This document shows positions 23,131 to 31,556 of a stretch of 34,806 bases of DNA, piece by piece; position 1 is the first letter of the stretch, and each line of letters starts with the position of its first letter. The notes beneath the pieces are model-generated. The model ran no database searches. It was given only the letters and a program-made list of their open reading frames with translations, and was not told the DNA's origin. The DNA comes from Chloroflexota bacterium (GTDB lineage: Bacteria; Chloroflexota; Dehalococcoidia; Lucifugimonadales; UBA3495), in assembly GCA_026710825.1 (NCBI GenBank), contig JAPOQH010000092.1, positions 1-34,806 on the forward strand, given 5' to 3'. A program made the position numbers and the translations under genes.

Positions 23131-24447
23131 ATGATTGATACCGTAAGAATTAACGTCAAAGCCGGAAACGGTGGCGATGGCTGCATCAGTTTCCTCCGCT
23201 TGAAGTACCAGCCCCGCGGCGGTCCCGACGGCGGCGATGGTGGCGACGGTGGCAGCGCGTATCTCGTCGGGGATAACTCCATCAACACCCTGCTGCACCT
23301 CAAGTTCAACAGCACCTTCTACCTGGACCGCGGCACCCACGGCAAGGGCAAGAATCAGCGTGGCGCCAACGGGAAGGATCGTCACATCCCCGTGCCCATT
23401 GGCACCGTGGTCTGGCGGATGCGTCCCGATGGCAGCAAGGATTTCCTGGCCGATATAACTACTGACGAGCCCGTTCTGATCGCCAAGGGTGGCCAGGGTG
23501 GTTGGGGCAATGCCCGGTTCGTGTCCTCCACCAATCAGGAACCCATGCTGTCTGAGTCGGGCGGGAAGGGCGACTACTCCGTCCTATGGCTGGAGTTGAA
23601 ACTCCTGGCAGACGTTGGCCTGTTGGCCAAGCCCAACGCCGGCAAATCAACCTTGATCTCCCGGTGCTCCGCCGCCAAGCCCAAGGTCGCTGATTACCCA
23701 TTCACCACCGTTGAACCTGTTCTCGGTGTGGTCACCCATGGCGGGCAGGACTTTGTCATGATGGAGATCCCCGGCCTGCTTGAGGGAGCCCACCGCGGCA
23801 TCGGCCTTGGCCACCAGTTCCTCCGCCACGCCGAGCGCGCCCGCGTGTATGTCCACCTCATCGACGGCCAGTCCGACGATCCCGCCGGCGACTTCGTCAT
23901 GCTGAATCGCGAACTCCGCGAGTTCAGCCCCATGCTGGCAGCAAAGCCCCAGGTGCTGGCGGTCAGCAAGCTGGACACCACCGAGACCTTCGAACTCCGC
24001 GATGTCATCGAGGAGGAACTCCGAAGGGCCATCTCAGATCTGGATGAATACCCCTCCAGTCCGGACGAAACTCCCATCCATTTCATATCCGCGGTATCCG
24101 GTGAGGGACTGGATGGATTGCTGGGTAGAATCACCGGCATCCTGTCCGAAGCTCCCCGCGTCGGCCTGGACGAGTCCGAGTGGGAGGATGAACCGGTGGT
24201 TGCAGTCGGCGAAACCACCACGCGCGAGCGTCCTCCCATGGGCGTGTATCTGGACGGCGACACGTACGTGGTCGAATCCGAACGCCTGGAATCGCTGACC
24301 GGCCGGGCCGATATGCGCGACTATCGCGTGATGCTGCAACTCTGGCGCGAGATGACCCGCCTCGGGATCGCCCGACGCCTGGAGGAGGCCGGCATCGAGC
24401 CCGGCGACACCATCCGCATCGGCAGCGCCGAGTTGGAGTGGTTCTAG
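23131..24447 (+). CDS. obg: GTPase Obg/CgtA
   Basis: A 438-residue Obg protein, a ribosome-assembly and stress GTPase. The glycine-rich Obg domain fills residues 1-157 (NGGDGCISF, GGPDGGDGGDGG, GGQGGWGNARF). The G domain follows with G1 AKPNAGKST at 166-174, the YPFTTVEP switch, G3 EIPGLLEGAH at 212-221, G4 SKLD at 279-282 and G5-like SAVSGEG. A C-terminal OCT domain ends at ELEWF. G3 has Glu instead of the usual Asp and G4 has SKLD instead of NKxD. nadD begins on the last base of the stop codon (TAGTG), so the pair is co-translated. Confidence 0.96.
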   Translation: MIDTVRINVKAGNGGDGCISFLRLKYQPRGGPDGGDGGDGGSAYLVGDNSINTLLHLKFNSTFYLDRGTHGKGKNQRGANGKDRHIPVPIGTVVWRMRPDGSKDFLADITTDEPVLIAKGGQGGWGNARFVSSTNQEPMLSESGGKGDYSVLWLELKLLADVGLLAKPNAGKSTLISRCSAAKPKVADYPFTTVEPVLGVVTHGGQDFVMMEIPGLLEGAHRGIGLGHQFLRHAERARVYVHLIDGQSDDPAGDFVMLNRELREFSPMLAAKPQVLAVSKLDTTETFELRDVIEEELRRAISDLDEYPSSPDETPIHFISAVSGEGLDGLLGRITGILSEAPRVGLDESEWEDEPVVAVGETTTRERPPMGVYLDGDTYVVESERLESLTGRADMRDYRVMLQLWREMTRLGIARRLEEAGIEPGDTIRIGSAELEWF

Positions 24448-25079
24448 TGAGCCATGACGGCCCACCGTCCCGACGCATCGGAATCCTCGGCGGCACCTTC
24501 GATCCGCCCCACCTGGGACACCTGCTGATTGCCGAAACCGCCCGCGTTGCCCTCGACCTGGAGTCCGTGCTGTTCCTGCCCGCCGGCGAACCCTGGCTCA
24601 AATCCGGCCAGCGTATCACTCCATCCGCCCACCGCCTGCGCATGGTTGAACTCGCCATCGCGGACAACCCCGACTTCTGTGCCTCCGACCGTGAGATCCG
24701 CCGCACCGGGGCGACCTACACCGTTGACACCCTCAGGGAACTGCGCGCCGCGTACCCCCACGACACCGACTTCTATTTCATCGTCGGGTCCGACGTGCTC
24801 GACCAGTTCCATCGCTGGAAGGAACCGGAAGGCATCCTGGAGCTTTGCCATCTGGCGGTTATCGAGCGTCCCGGCGGACCCGCCGACGGTGTTGCCGCCC
24901 TGGCCGAGCGGTTCCCTGCCGCCGCAGAAGCCGGCGCGGTACTGCCCGTGGCCGGCCCCCGCGTCGATTTCAGCGCGTCCGACCTGCGCCGCATCCTCGC
25001 GGCCGGCCAGTCTGTGCGCTACCAGGTGCCCGACCCGGTGGCCGAATACATCAAGCAGCACGGCCTCTACCAAGAATGA
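24447..25079 (+). CDS. nadD: Nicotinate-nucleotide adenylyltransferase
   Basis: A 210-residue nucleotidyltransferase making nicotinate adenine dinucleotide in NAD biosynthesis. GGTFDPPHLGH at residues 15-25 is the nucleotide-binding signature, FYFIVGSDVLDQFHRWKEP the substrate region, and VDFSASDLRRILAAGQSVRY stands for the family's SSTxIR-type motif. I start at the GTG 24447-24449, one base overlapping the obg stop, because GGAG lies 8 bases upstream; a GTG at 24438 would add three residues. obg-nadD adjacency is a common bacterial arrangement. YqeK, usually a further neighbour, is encoded elsewhere in the window at 18379-18993. Confidence 0.94.
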   Translation: MSHDGPPSRRIGILGGTFDPPHLGHLLIAETARVALDLESVLFLPAGEPWLKSGQRITPSAHRLRMVELAIADNPDFCASDREIRRTGATYTVDTLRELRAAYPHDTDFYFIVGSDVLDQFHRWKEPEGILELCHLAVIERPGGPADGVAALAERFPAAAEAGAVLPVAGPRVDFSASDLRRILAAGQSVRYQVPDPVAEYIKQHGLYQE

Positions 25080-25125
25080 AAACTAGGAACCCCCGCCGCC
25101 CGGGTCAATCATCCGCCATGCGGTA

Positions 25126-25146
25126 GGGGTGAATAATCATTCGCCC
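25126..25146. repeat. Palindromic intergenic repeat (GGGCGAAT family)
   Basis: GGGGTGAATAATCATTCGCC plus C, with centre AATAATCATT and one changed base in the left arm (GGTGAAT against ATTCGCC). It lies between nadD and pyrE. Confidence 0.75.
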
Positions 25147-25219
25147 TTGACTTGCCTCCAAATCGATACCCTGCCGTACCCACCGACCGGAACGGCAATC
25201 TCATGCGCAATTCGGCCAA

Positions 25220-25228
25220 TGCGATAAT
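25220..25228 (+). promoter_or_regulatory. Candidate extended -10 element for pyrE
   Basis: TGCGATAAT resembles an extended -10 (TGnTATAAT) about 32 bases before the pyrE start; no convincing -35 is seen. Confidence 0.3.
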
Positions 25229-25259
25229 TTAGCCCTGAAAGCCTCGTGGAGTGAATGAC

Positions 25260-25832
25260 ATGACAGCTAAGTACGACGAAATGGTAACCCGCTTGCTCGA
25301 CCTGGCCCTCGAGCGCGGCGCTATCCGTTACGGCGACTTCACCCTGTCGTCGGGCCGCAAGAGCACCTACTATTTCGATGGCCGTCTGCTCAGCCTGGAC
25401 CCGGAGGGAGCGTACCTGCTCGGCCACGCGCTGCTGCCCCTGCTGACCGACGCCGGCGTCGGCGCGGTGGGCGGCCCGACCCTTGGCGCTGATCCCATCG
25501 TCGCCGCCGTCGCCACCGCATCCTGGCAGCAGGGCACGCCCATGCCGGCGTTCATCGTCCGCAAGGAGGCCAAGGGCTACGGCATGGGCCAGATGATTGA
25601 AGGCCCCCTGCCGCCCGAGGGAACCTCTGTAGCCATCGTTGACGATGCCTGCACCACCGGTGGCTCCCTGTTCCACGCCATCGACGCCGCCGAGGAAGCC
25701 GGCTACAGGATCGGTCTGGTCCTGGCCGCTCTGGACCGCAACGAGGGCGGCAGCGACGCCATCCGTCAGCGCGGCTACAGTTTCGCCGCCCTCCTCACCG
25801 CCGGCGAGGACGGCCAAATCCGCCCCGCATAA
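25260..25832 (+). CDS. pyrE: Orotate phosphoribosyltransferase
   Basis: A 190-residue type I phosphoribosyltransferase converting orotate and PRPP to OMP in pyrimidine synthesis. FTLSSGRKSTYYFDGR near 27-42 is the orotate-binding N-terminal motif, RKEAKGYG at 101-108 the catalytic loop, and VAIVDDACTTGGS at 124-136 the PRPP loop. The start is the ATG at 25260, because GGAG lies 8 bases upstream; a GTG nine bases earlier is less likely. No other pyr gene is in the window. It is convergent with a PIN toxin gene only eight bases away. Confidence 0.94.
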   Translation: MTAKYDEMVTRLLDLALERGAIRYGDFTLSSGRKSTYYFDGRLLSLDPEGAYLLGHALLPLLTDAGVGAVGGPTLGADPIVAAVATASWQQGTPMPAFIVRKEAKGYGMGQMIEGPLPPEGTSVAIVDDACTTGGSLFHAIDAAEEAGYRIGLVLAALDRNEGGSDAIRQRGYSFAALLTAGEDGQIRPA

Positions 25833-25840
25833 CCAATTCA

Positions 25841-26233
25841 CTACGCTGAAATAACCCGCAACCCCGGCAGCCGCCCGAAGTGCCGGCGGTTGTTGCTCAG
25901 TAACGTCAGGTCATGCCGCAGCGCAGTCGCCCCGATTAGCAGGTCAAAGTCGGCGATGGGTGTTCCTGCCGCCCGTAGCCGGCCCTTTTCGTGGGCAAAT
26001 ATGCGGCACGTTTCCAAGTCAGGGTCAATTATCTCGAAACCGGACAGGAAAATGCGAAGGGCCACCTCATCCCGTTCCGGATTTCTACCATTGATTACAC
26101 CGTCGTAAAGTTCGGCCGCTGACACAAACCTGATGGCGATACCCTCGGGCGCCAGTTCAGCCAGCCGCTTTGTCACCCGATCTATCTCATTTAGGTGATC
26201 TATTGCCCAATCCATGTCGAGGAGGTAGGTCAA
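25841..26233 (-). CDS. PIN-domain toxin (VapC type)
   Basis: A 130-residue PIN-domain protein, a metal-dependent RNase of the VapC toxin type. Acidic residues are Asp6 (LLDMDW), Glu41 (AAELYDG) and Asp95/Asp97 (IADFDLLIGATAL); the last position is Asn (LLSNNRRHF) as in many VapCs. It starts four bases after the DUF104-like antitoxin gene, so the two form an operon and a toxin-antitoxin pair. Confidence 0.88.
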   Translation of the reverse strand: MTYLLDMDWAIDHLNEIDRVTKRLAELAPEGIAIRFVSAAELYDGVINGRNPERDEVALRIFLSGFEIIDPDLETCRIFAHEKGRLRAAGTPIADFDLLIGATALRHDLTLLSNNRRHFGRLPGLRVISA

Positions 26234-26237
26234 ACCG

Positions 26238-26498
26238 CTAGACTTCCGGCGTTGGACTGGAACCGGATACCCGCTCGGAGTAGATACGTCGTTTCAGTTC
26301 CTCCGGATCATGGGACCCCCTCCATGCGCCGGCGGTTTCTCGTAGGGCTGCGATAGTCTGTTCCTTGGATGGCTTTTTTGATCCGCCGCTGGAGGCAGCG
26401 TCGAAGCTGAGCAGGATTTCATCGCCCTCTTCGAACGCTACCGGCTCCAACGGTACCAGGACGCCGTCGGTAAACTTTGCCTTTATCGTCTTGAGCAT
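26238..26498 (-). CDS. DUF104-like antitoxin for the PIN toxin
   Basis: An 86-residue protein. The N-terminus MLKTIKAKFTDGVLVPLEP, then FEEGDEILLSF, is the beta-hairpin of AF2212/DUF104-type antitoxins, followed by a charged C-terminal region (LRETAGAWRGSHDPEELKRR) that probably wraps the toxin. Two adjacent ATGs (26501 and 26498) are possible; I prefer 26498 for spacing from AAGGGG. It is the first gene of the pair and probably autoregulates the operon through the complex. Confidence 0.78.
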   Translation of the reverse strand: MLKTIKAKFTDGVLVPLEPVAFEEGDEILLSFDAASSGGSKKPSKEQTIAALRETAGAWRGSHDPEELKRRIYSERVSGSSPTPEV

Positions 26499-26515
26499 CA
26501 TCGCCCCTTTTTCGC

Positions 26516-27679
26516 TCAGTTCCCCAGCCCCGGCTTCTCCCCGCCGAACAGCAGCGGCTGCGCAGTGATCACCGCAACGATGCCGGAATCGCCGTCGTCC
26601 GATGCAACGGTCAGCCGCCCGCCAACCTCCACTGCCGCCGTGCGCACGTAGCCCAGGCCGATCACGTCGGCTCCATCGGCCGTGGGAACAACCGTCGCCG
26701 ACGTTACCAGACCCATCGCGCTGCCCGCCTCGTCGTTGAGACGCGCCCCCTGCAGTCCGGCGGCGACCTCGGCAACATCCGACTCGCCTGCCTCAAACCG
26801 CAGCGTAACCATGTACTTCTGCACCTTGTGGTACGTGTCCAGCCGGGCGATGACCTCCTGCCCGATGTAGCAACCCTTGTGGAAGTCAATCGCGCCGATC
26901 AGGCCCGCCTCCAGCGGATTGTACGTCTCGCTCATCTCCGACCCGTACGCCGGCTGCCCGCGCACAATCCGCAGCGCCTCCGCGGTCTCCGCGCTTATGC
27001 CCACGGCCCCTGCAAGCTCCAGGTGGGCGATGCCACGCTCCTGGGTACTGTATGACGAGGCATCAATTCGCTCTGCGTTCGGATACACCAGATGGTACGT
27101 GGGGGGACGCTGGGCGTCGTCCGGGTCTGTTGGCGGGATGACCAGCCACGCTGCGAAGGACCGCTCGCCCTCGATGGGTTCGCCGACGATGACCTGGTGG
27201 ACCGTGCCATCAAGTTGAGCATCTAGGATTGCTCCGGGCCGCGGGTCTTGCCCCAGATTGCCGCCGTCCAGTACCCGGCGCACCGCCTCCCGCGCTTCTG
27301 GCCCGGTAACCGTCAGCATCACCGTATCGCGGGTGACGTCTTCAACCTCAAGCTCTTCCATGATGGTGTACTTGTCCAGGAATTCGATGACCGCCTGCTG
27401 CTGACCCGCGCTGGTGATCATCAACTGGTGGTCGCCGCAGTGAATCACGTACACCAGGTCTACAATCCGCCCCCGGTCGCTGGTCAGCACCGTAACGGCA
27501 ACTTCCCCTGATTCAGCGTCCGGATCGACCAGGTTGGTGGACAGTCGGTTCAGCAGATCCCGGGCGTCCTCTCCGGTCAGCCGCAGGCGCCCCCCGTTGC
27601 TGGGAAAGACCGCGGCGCTCTCGGTGGCGGCGCGGAACTCCTCTGCGGTGTGGGCATCAATCGAAGCTATGGTAGCCAT
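26516..27679 (-). CDS. YgfZ/GcvT-fold folate-binding protein for Fe-S enzyme maturation
   Basis: A 387-residue protein of the YgfZ/CAF17 family, which uses a folate-binding GcvT-like fold to help assemble or repair Fe-S enzymes. The hallmark KGCYIGQE is at residues 268-275, preceded by DFH. Other family segments are LTGEDARDLLNRLSTNL near the N-terminus and a C-terminal beta-barrel ending with LGYVRTA. I start at the ATG 27677-27679, with AGG six bases upstream; GTG and ATG codons at 27691 and 27682 are alternatives. The next gene upstream is an A-type Fe-S carrier, which supports the functional assignment. They are separated by a palindromic repeat. Confidence 0.9.
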   Translation of the reverse strand: MATIASIDAHTAEEFRAATESAAVFPSNGGRLRLTGEDARDLLNRLSTNLVDPDAESGEVAVTVLTSDRGRIVDLVYVIHCGDHQLMITSAGQQQAVIEFLDKYTIMEELEVEDVTRDTVMLTVTGPEAREAVRRVLDGGNLGQDPRPGAILDAQLDGTVHQVIVGEPIEGERSFAAWLVIPPTDPDDAQRPPTYHLVYPNAERIDASSYSTQERGIAHLELAGAVGISAETAEALRIVRGQPAYGSEMSETYNPLEAGLIGAIDFHKGCYIGQEVIARLDTYHKVQKYMVTLRFEAGESDVAEVAAGLQGARLNDEAGSAMGLVTSATVVPTADGADVIGLGYVRTAAVEVGGRLTVASDDGDSGIVAVITAQPLLFGGEKPGLGN

Positions 27680-27696
27680 CATGGACCTCACAATTG

Positions 27697-27725
27697 GTAG
27701 GGGCGGGTTATAACCCCGCCCCTAC
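27697..27725. repeat. Palindromic intergenic repeat (GTAGGGGCGGG type)
   Basis: GTAGGGGCGGGTTATAACCC followed by CGCCCCTAC: the arms GTAGGGGCGGG and CCGCCCCTAC pair around TTATAA with one unpaired base. It lies between the Fe-S carrier and the YgfZ-like gene. Confidence 0.7.
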
Positions 27726-27753
27726 GCCGTTCCCTGAATGTCGCTGGTGTCTG

Positions 27754-28110
27754 TCAGATTGCGAAGGAAGTGCCGCAGCCGCAGGCCTTCTTGGCGTTGG
27801 GATTCTCGAACACGAAGCCCTTGCCGTTCAGCCCGTCCGAAAAGTCAAGCTGCGTACCCACCAGGTAGATGTAGGACTTCTTGTCCACCATCACTTTCAC
27901 GCCAAATTGCTCGACGATCTTGTCCGACTCGCGTTCCTGGTTGGTGATATCAAGGTCGTAGGTGAGGCCCGAGCAGCCACCGCCCTTCACGGCGACGCGA
28001 AGTCCGATGTTGTCGATGATGCCCTGTTTCTCGGCGAAATACTTGATCTTCTCGGCAGCCTTCTCCGAAATTTCAACGGTGAGTTCGGCGCCGTTCTGTG
28101 TGATTGGCAT
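27754..28110 (-). CDS. A-type iron-sulfur carrier protein (IscA/ErpA family)
   Basis: A 118-residue HesB-type Fe-S carrier. The three cysteines are Cys46 in KGGGCSGLTY and Cys110/Cys112 in ACGCGTSF, as required for cluster binding. GAGGAGG lies ten bases upstream of the ATG 28108-28110. It transfers clusters to target apoproteins; the YgfZ-like neighbour is consistent with that. ErpA, IscA and SufA cannot be told apart from sequence alone. Confidence 0.94.
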   Translation of the reverse strand: MPITQNGAELTVEISEKAAEKIKYFAEKQGIIDNIGLRVAVKGGGCSGLTYDLDITNQERESDKIVEQFGVKVMVDKKSYIYLVGTQLDFSDGLNGKGFVFENPNAKKACGCGTSFAI

Positions 28111-28484
28111 ATTTTGATAACCTCCTCACGGGGGGTTGAGTGATAGGTTGATTCTACGCAAATGAGGCCATCCCCGTCAAATAATTCCGTTTCCAGGTAA
28201 CTGTTCAGGTTTGAGGTGACCGCCTGCCACCAAAACCGTCATACCACCAAAACCGTCATACCGGCCTTGAGCCGGTATCCAGGAAATCCTTCCCATACTC
28301 ACGTTCCCATATCCCCGTACTTTATAGGTTTCCGTCAACCCGCCGGTGAGGCGTCCATAACCGGGAAACCCACCAACTCCCGAACAGTCACGTTTTCGCT
28401 ACCAGCGTGACCGCGCATCCCGTTATCCCGCCTATCCCGCCTATCCCGCTCCGAAACGGACATCGATAATGCCGAACTCACCCC
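28111..28484. other. Intergenic stretch with REP-type hairpin and short repeats
   Basis: About 374 bases. ATACCGGC-CTTGA-GCCGGTAT (28258-28278) is a perfect 8-bp hairpin; with the flanking CCGTC and CCAG it matches the widespread CGTCATxCC...GGxATCCAG repeat family. The 15-mer CACCAAAACCGTCAT occurs twice just before it. TATCCCGCC occurs three times in tandem at 28424-28450 (last copy one mismatch). No gene seen. Confidence 0.6.
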
Positions 28485-29711
28485 TCAGCGCGCCACATCC
28501 AGCTTTTCGACCTGGCGATACTCCCCGTCGGGGCCAATCACCGTCAGAAACACCTCGTCCGAACCCTGGTTGTCGCCGTCACCGAATTCGAGCCTGAAAC
28601 CGTCTATGTCGATGACCGCCGGATTGTGCAGCGTCTCCAACAAGCATTCGCGGCTCGGCTCACGGCCACACTCCTCCAGCCCATAGACTGCAAGACGGCC
28701 GGCCAAATATCCCTCCAGGGAAACAAACCCCGGTTCGGCCTGTGGAGCATATTCAGCCAGCGCCGCCCCATATCTGGCAATCAACGGTATGCTGGCGTCC
28801 TCAGGAAAAGGCACCACCTGCGTGACGTAAATGCCCTGTCCCTCCGGCCCCAGCGCCTTCGCCAGGGCTTCGCCTCCCACGAAGGAGACTGTCAACATCA
28901 CCGGGTCAATGTCCTGGCGCACCAATTCTGTCGTCGTGGCCACCGCGTCTTGCGTACCGATCATGACTACCGCTTCGGGATCGGATTCAACCAGGCTCGA
29001 CGCGGCCCGCCTCACTGCGCCGGAGTTCCGCTGGTAGCTCCATGCGCCGATCGGTTCCAGTCCCCGGCGTTCCAGCGCGCGCCGTACGCCCTCCAGTCCG
29101 TTCGTGCCGAAGGAGTCGTCCTGGTAGAAAACCGCCACCCGCGTGATCCCCTCCTCCGTCAACCGAGCGACCATCTCCTCCGTTTCCTGGTAATACGAGG
29201 CGCGGACGTTTACCACGTTGTCCAGCGCGGCGTCGCGCAGGAATTCCGCCCCGGTGAACGGGGCCAGGAAAGGCACGCCGGCGTCGTGAGCAACCGGCGA
29301 CGCGACCCGTGTCGTGGGAGTGCCCACCGCTCCGATCAGCGCGAAAACTCCGACTTTCTCGATCAGCCACTTGGTGGTGTGATACGCGTAGTCCGTTTCG
29401 TAAGAGTCGTCCATCGTCTTGAGCCGCAACTCGCGCCCGTGAACGCCCCCGGCCTGGTTGACCTCGTAAAACGCCGCCTCGATTCCCAGGCGCATTCCCT
29501 GGCCCAATGCCTTCGATGGCCCGCTGAAAACCGCCGACTGCCCGAAAAGGATCTCATGGTCGGTGATGCCCGGGTCTCTTTCCTCGCCGTTCGTCGCCGC
29601 CGTGGCGTCCTGCATTCCAACGCAACCCATACCCGCGACGGCAATCATCAACGCCGTGCCGAGTGTGAATTGGACAAGTCGCATAATCCGAATGCCGGCT
29701 GACTTCATCAT
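28485..29711 (-). CDS. Branched-chain amino acid-type ABC transporter substrate-binding lipoprotein (Peripla_BP_6)
   Basis: A 408-residue exported binding protein. A hydrophobic signal (about residues 11-29) ends in AGMGC with a possible lipidation cysteine at residue 30. The mature domain has ITDHEILFGQSAVFSGPSKA, LGIEAAFYEVNQAGGVHGRE, IGAVGTPTTRVASPV and PFLAPFTGAEFLR, the classic LivJ-like order. It would bind a small solute for an ABC importer, but no permease or ATPase genes follow, so partners lie elsewhere. Start at the ATG 29709-29711; a GTG at 29720 is an alternative. Confidence 0.88.
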   Translation of the reverse strand: MMKSAGIRIMRLVQFTLGTALMIAVAGMGCVGMQDATAATNGEERDPGITDHEILFGQSAVFSGPSKALGQGMRLGIEAAFYEVNQAGGVHGRELRLKTMDDSYETDYAYHTTKWLIEKVGVFALIGAVGTPTTRVASPVAHDAGVPFLAPFTGAEFLRDAALDNVVNVRASYYQETEEMVARLTEEGITRVAVFYQDDSFGTNGLEGVRRALERRGLEPIGAWSYQRNSGAVRRAASSLVESDPEAVVMIGTQDAVATTTELVRQDIDPVMLTVSFVGGEALAKALGPEGQGIYVTQVVPFPEDASIPLIARYGAALAEYAPQAEPGFVSLEGYLAGRLAVYGLEECGREPSRECLLETLHNPAVIDIDGFRLEFGDGDNQGSDEVFLTVIGPDGEYRQVEKLDVAR

Positions 29712-29907
29712 CCACCCCACTCAACTACACTCTGCACACAACCCGGAGATATCTAACCGCTGGGTAAGTCAGCTTGAAAACAAATCTCGCGATAAAGTAA
29801 ACGTGGATGGTCTGACTGATACCATTGTACCGGTTCCAATACCCTACCGAATCGTAAGTCGCAGCCGAAAAACTCCCGAGCGGAAGGGCCGACGGTCGCA
29901 ATGCGTC

Positions 29908-31176
29908 CTAAAACAGCGGCCTCTGCGGATTGTCCCGCTCCGCCGGCAAAATGTTGGCGATCGCCTCGAACCACTCCTCCGTGGCGTGATACGTCCGGTG
30001 GTTGAAGTTCCGCAGGAATGGATGGTCCAGCCCTCCGTCCCCCGGGTCCGCGTACATCAGCACCGGCCGCGCCGGCTCCGCCGTGTGCGACGCATACATC
30101 AGCTCCGAGTACATCCCCGTCGACAGCCGCCCGCCCATCGTGATCCGGTACGCGGCCACGCACTGCGCCTGCTCCACCATCGTCAGGTCCCGGTGCCGCA
30201 CCTGGTTCTCCATGTCGTCCCACACCTCCAGCGCCTCCCGGGGATCCAGCGTCATCGGAAACGCCGACGGCAGTCCCTCCTTGAGCGTGCCCGCGTTATC
30301 CAGCGGCCATCTCGCTTCGTCTGCCGTGATGGTGATCTCCGTCACGTCGTCGGCGCACGCCGCCCGCGCCTTGTCGAACACCTGCGGCGTTCCCTCATCC
30401 AGCGTCAGCGGATCAAACACGATGAAACGCCGGTGCAGTTCCTCCCGGATGCCGTCAACCCTGGCTCTCCGGTCTGCATCGAACCGTATGGCCGTGATCG
30501 GGAAGCTCGAGTACACCACCGGATACCGCCGCCGGTGGAATATCAGCCGGTACAGCATCTCCGCCGGATGTTTGACCCCAACCACATAGTGCGGAATCGT
30601 CCTCTGCTCGTACAGGTTCCGCGCCAGCAGGTCCGCCATCGCGATCTCCGCCGACCGCCAGCCCAGTATCTCCCGCAGCCGTAGCTGGAAATTCGTGTGC
30701 TGCTCCGCGTCCCGCCGCGCCAGCGCCGCCCGTATGTCCAGCATGTCGTCCACCAGCGTGATGATGCAGTCCGGCCGCCACCGCCGTATCGTGGGTATGT
30801 CGATCAGCGAGAACTGCCGGCCGCTGGTGTAGTACGTCAGGTGCGTGGAAAGCAGGCTGTGCCGCGGGTCCAGGTCCTCCATCTGCTCCGCGATGGCCAG
30901 GCCGGCCCGTTGCCATGCGTCCAGTTGGTAGGTCGGGCGGAATGACGAAAGAGTGCTTGCCAGGTCGTCGCCCTGCTCCGCGAACACATCCTCGACGCTG
31001 GCGGCGAATAATTCCTGTGGATCCGCCCCAACCCTCTGGTCAGCGTAACCGTGTGCGCCGTAACCCTGTGTGTCGATCACGCCGCCGATGTCGCCGTTCG
31101 CCCGCAGCCGGCCCAGCAGGTTGGCGACAACGACATCCTTGTTGACGCCGGAGATGCCGGCCAGAAGAGCGCGCAT
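29908..31176 (-). CDS. Two-domain protein: degenerate P-loop NTPase-like plus nucleoside 2-deoxyribosyltransferase-like
   Basis: A 422-residue protein without a confident family. The N-terminus LLAGISGVNKDVV (residues 4-16) resembles the Walker A of adenylate-kinase-like proteins but has Asn12-Lys13-Asp14 where Gly-Lys-Ser/Thr is expected. A hydrophobic strand with IITLVDDM (138-145) could be Walker B. The last 100 residues carry RDLTMVEQAQCVAAYRITMG and GGRLSTGMYSELMYA, then RPVLMYADP, resembling the nucleoside 2-deoxyribosyltransferase fold, where a Ser/Glu region binds the nucleoside. I infer a nucleotide- or nucleoside-handling protein; catalytic function is not certain. The start at 31176 has no strong ribosome binding site. 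The region 29712-29907 after it holds nothing recognisable. Confidence 0.55.
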   Translation of the reverse strand: MRALLAGISGVNKDVVVANLLGRLRANGDIGGVIDTQGYGAHGYADQRVGADPQELFAASVEDVFAEQGDDLASTLSSFRPTYQLDAWQRAGLAIAEQMEDLDPRHSLLSTHLTYYTSGRQFSLIDIPTIRRWRPDCIITLVDDMLDIRAALARRDAEQHTNFQLRLREILGWRSAEIAMADLLARNLYEQRTIPHYVVGVKHPAEMLYRLIFHRRRYPVVYSSFPITAIRFDADRRARVDGIREELHRRFIVFDPLTLDEGTPQVFDKARAACADDVTEITITADEARWPLDNAGTLKEGLPSAFPMTLDPREALEVWDDMENQVRHRDLTMVEQAQCVAAYRITMGGRLSTGMYSELMYASHTAEPARPVLMYADPGDGGLDHPFLRNFNHRTYHATEEWFEAIANILPAERDNPQRPLF

Positions 31177-31230
31177 AAAACAACGATGCCCCGTGGCCCC
31201 GCATATGTCAAGGCGAACGGCGGTACGGCC

Positions 31231-31374
31231 AGCGCCTTTCGATCATCCGCATGCGCCGCCGTAGTTATCGGCCTGCGCCGTCGCAGTTATTTGCATGCGC
31301 CGTCGCAGTCCGCTCATGGTGAGCCTGTCGAACCACGAGCGGACGGTGTGTGCAGAACCGTCCTGCGCTGCACC
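31231..31374. repeat. Long direct repeat, copy 1
   Basis: Begins CCTTTCGATCATCCG, contains short variable ATGCGCCGTCGCAG units and the 40-base block starting CCGCTCATGGTGAGCCTGTC at 31310-31349, and ends near CTGCGCTGCAC. The second copy is at 32476-32601 in the same orientation. The 31177-31556 gap holds no gene. Confidence 0.7.
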
Positions 31375-31556
31375 TTTTCTAGGCTTGGCGACAATCCAAC
31401 GACCCTGCGATCCCGCGCCCATCCGGTATCGGGCCCTTGCTCGCCAAACCACCCGATCTTTGCCTGCGCTCATTGGAGACTCTGCGATCAACAATAGTAC
31501 ACAATTGGCTGGGACCGAACGAACCATCGCTCTCCCGTTCCCGCGAGGTCCATCTC

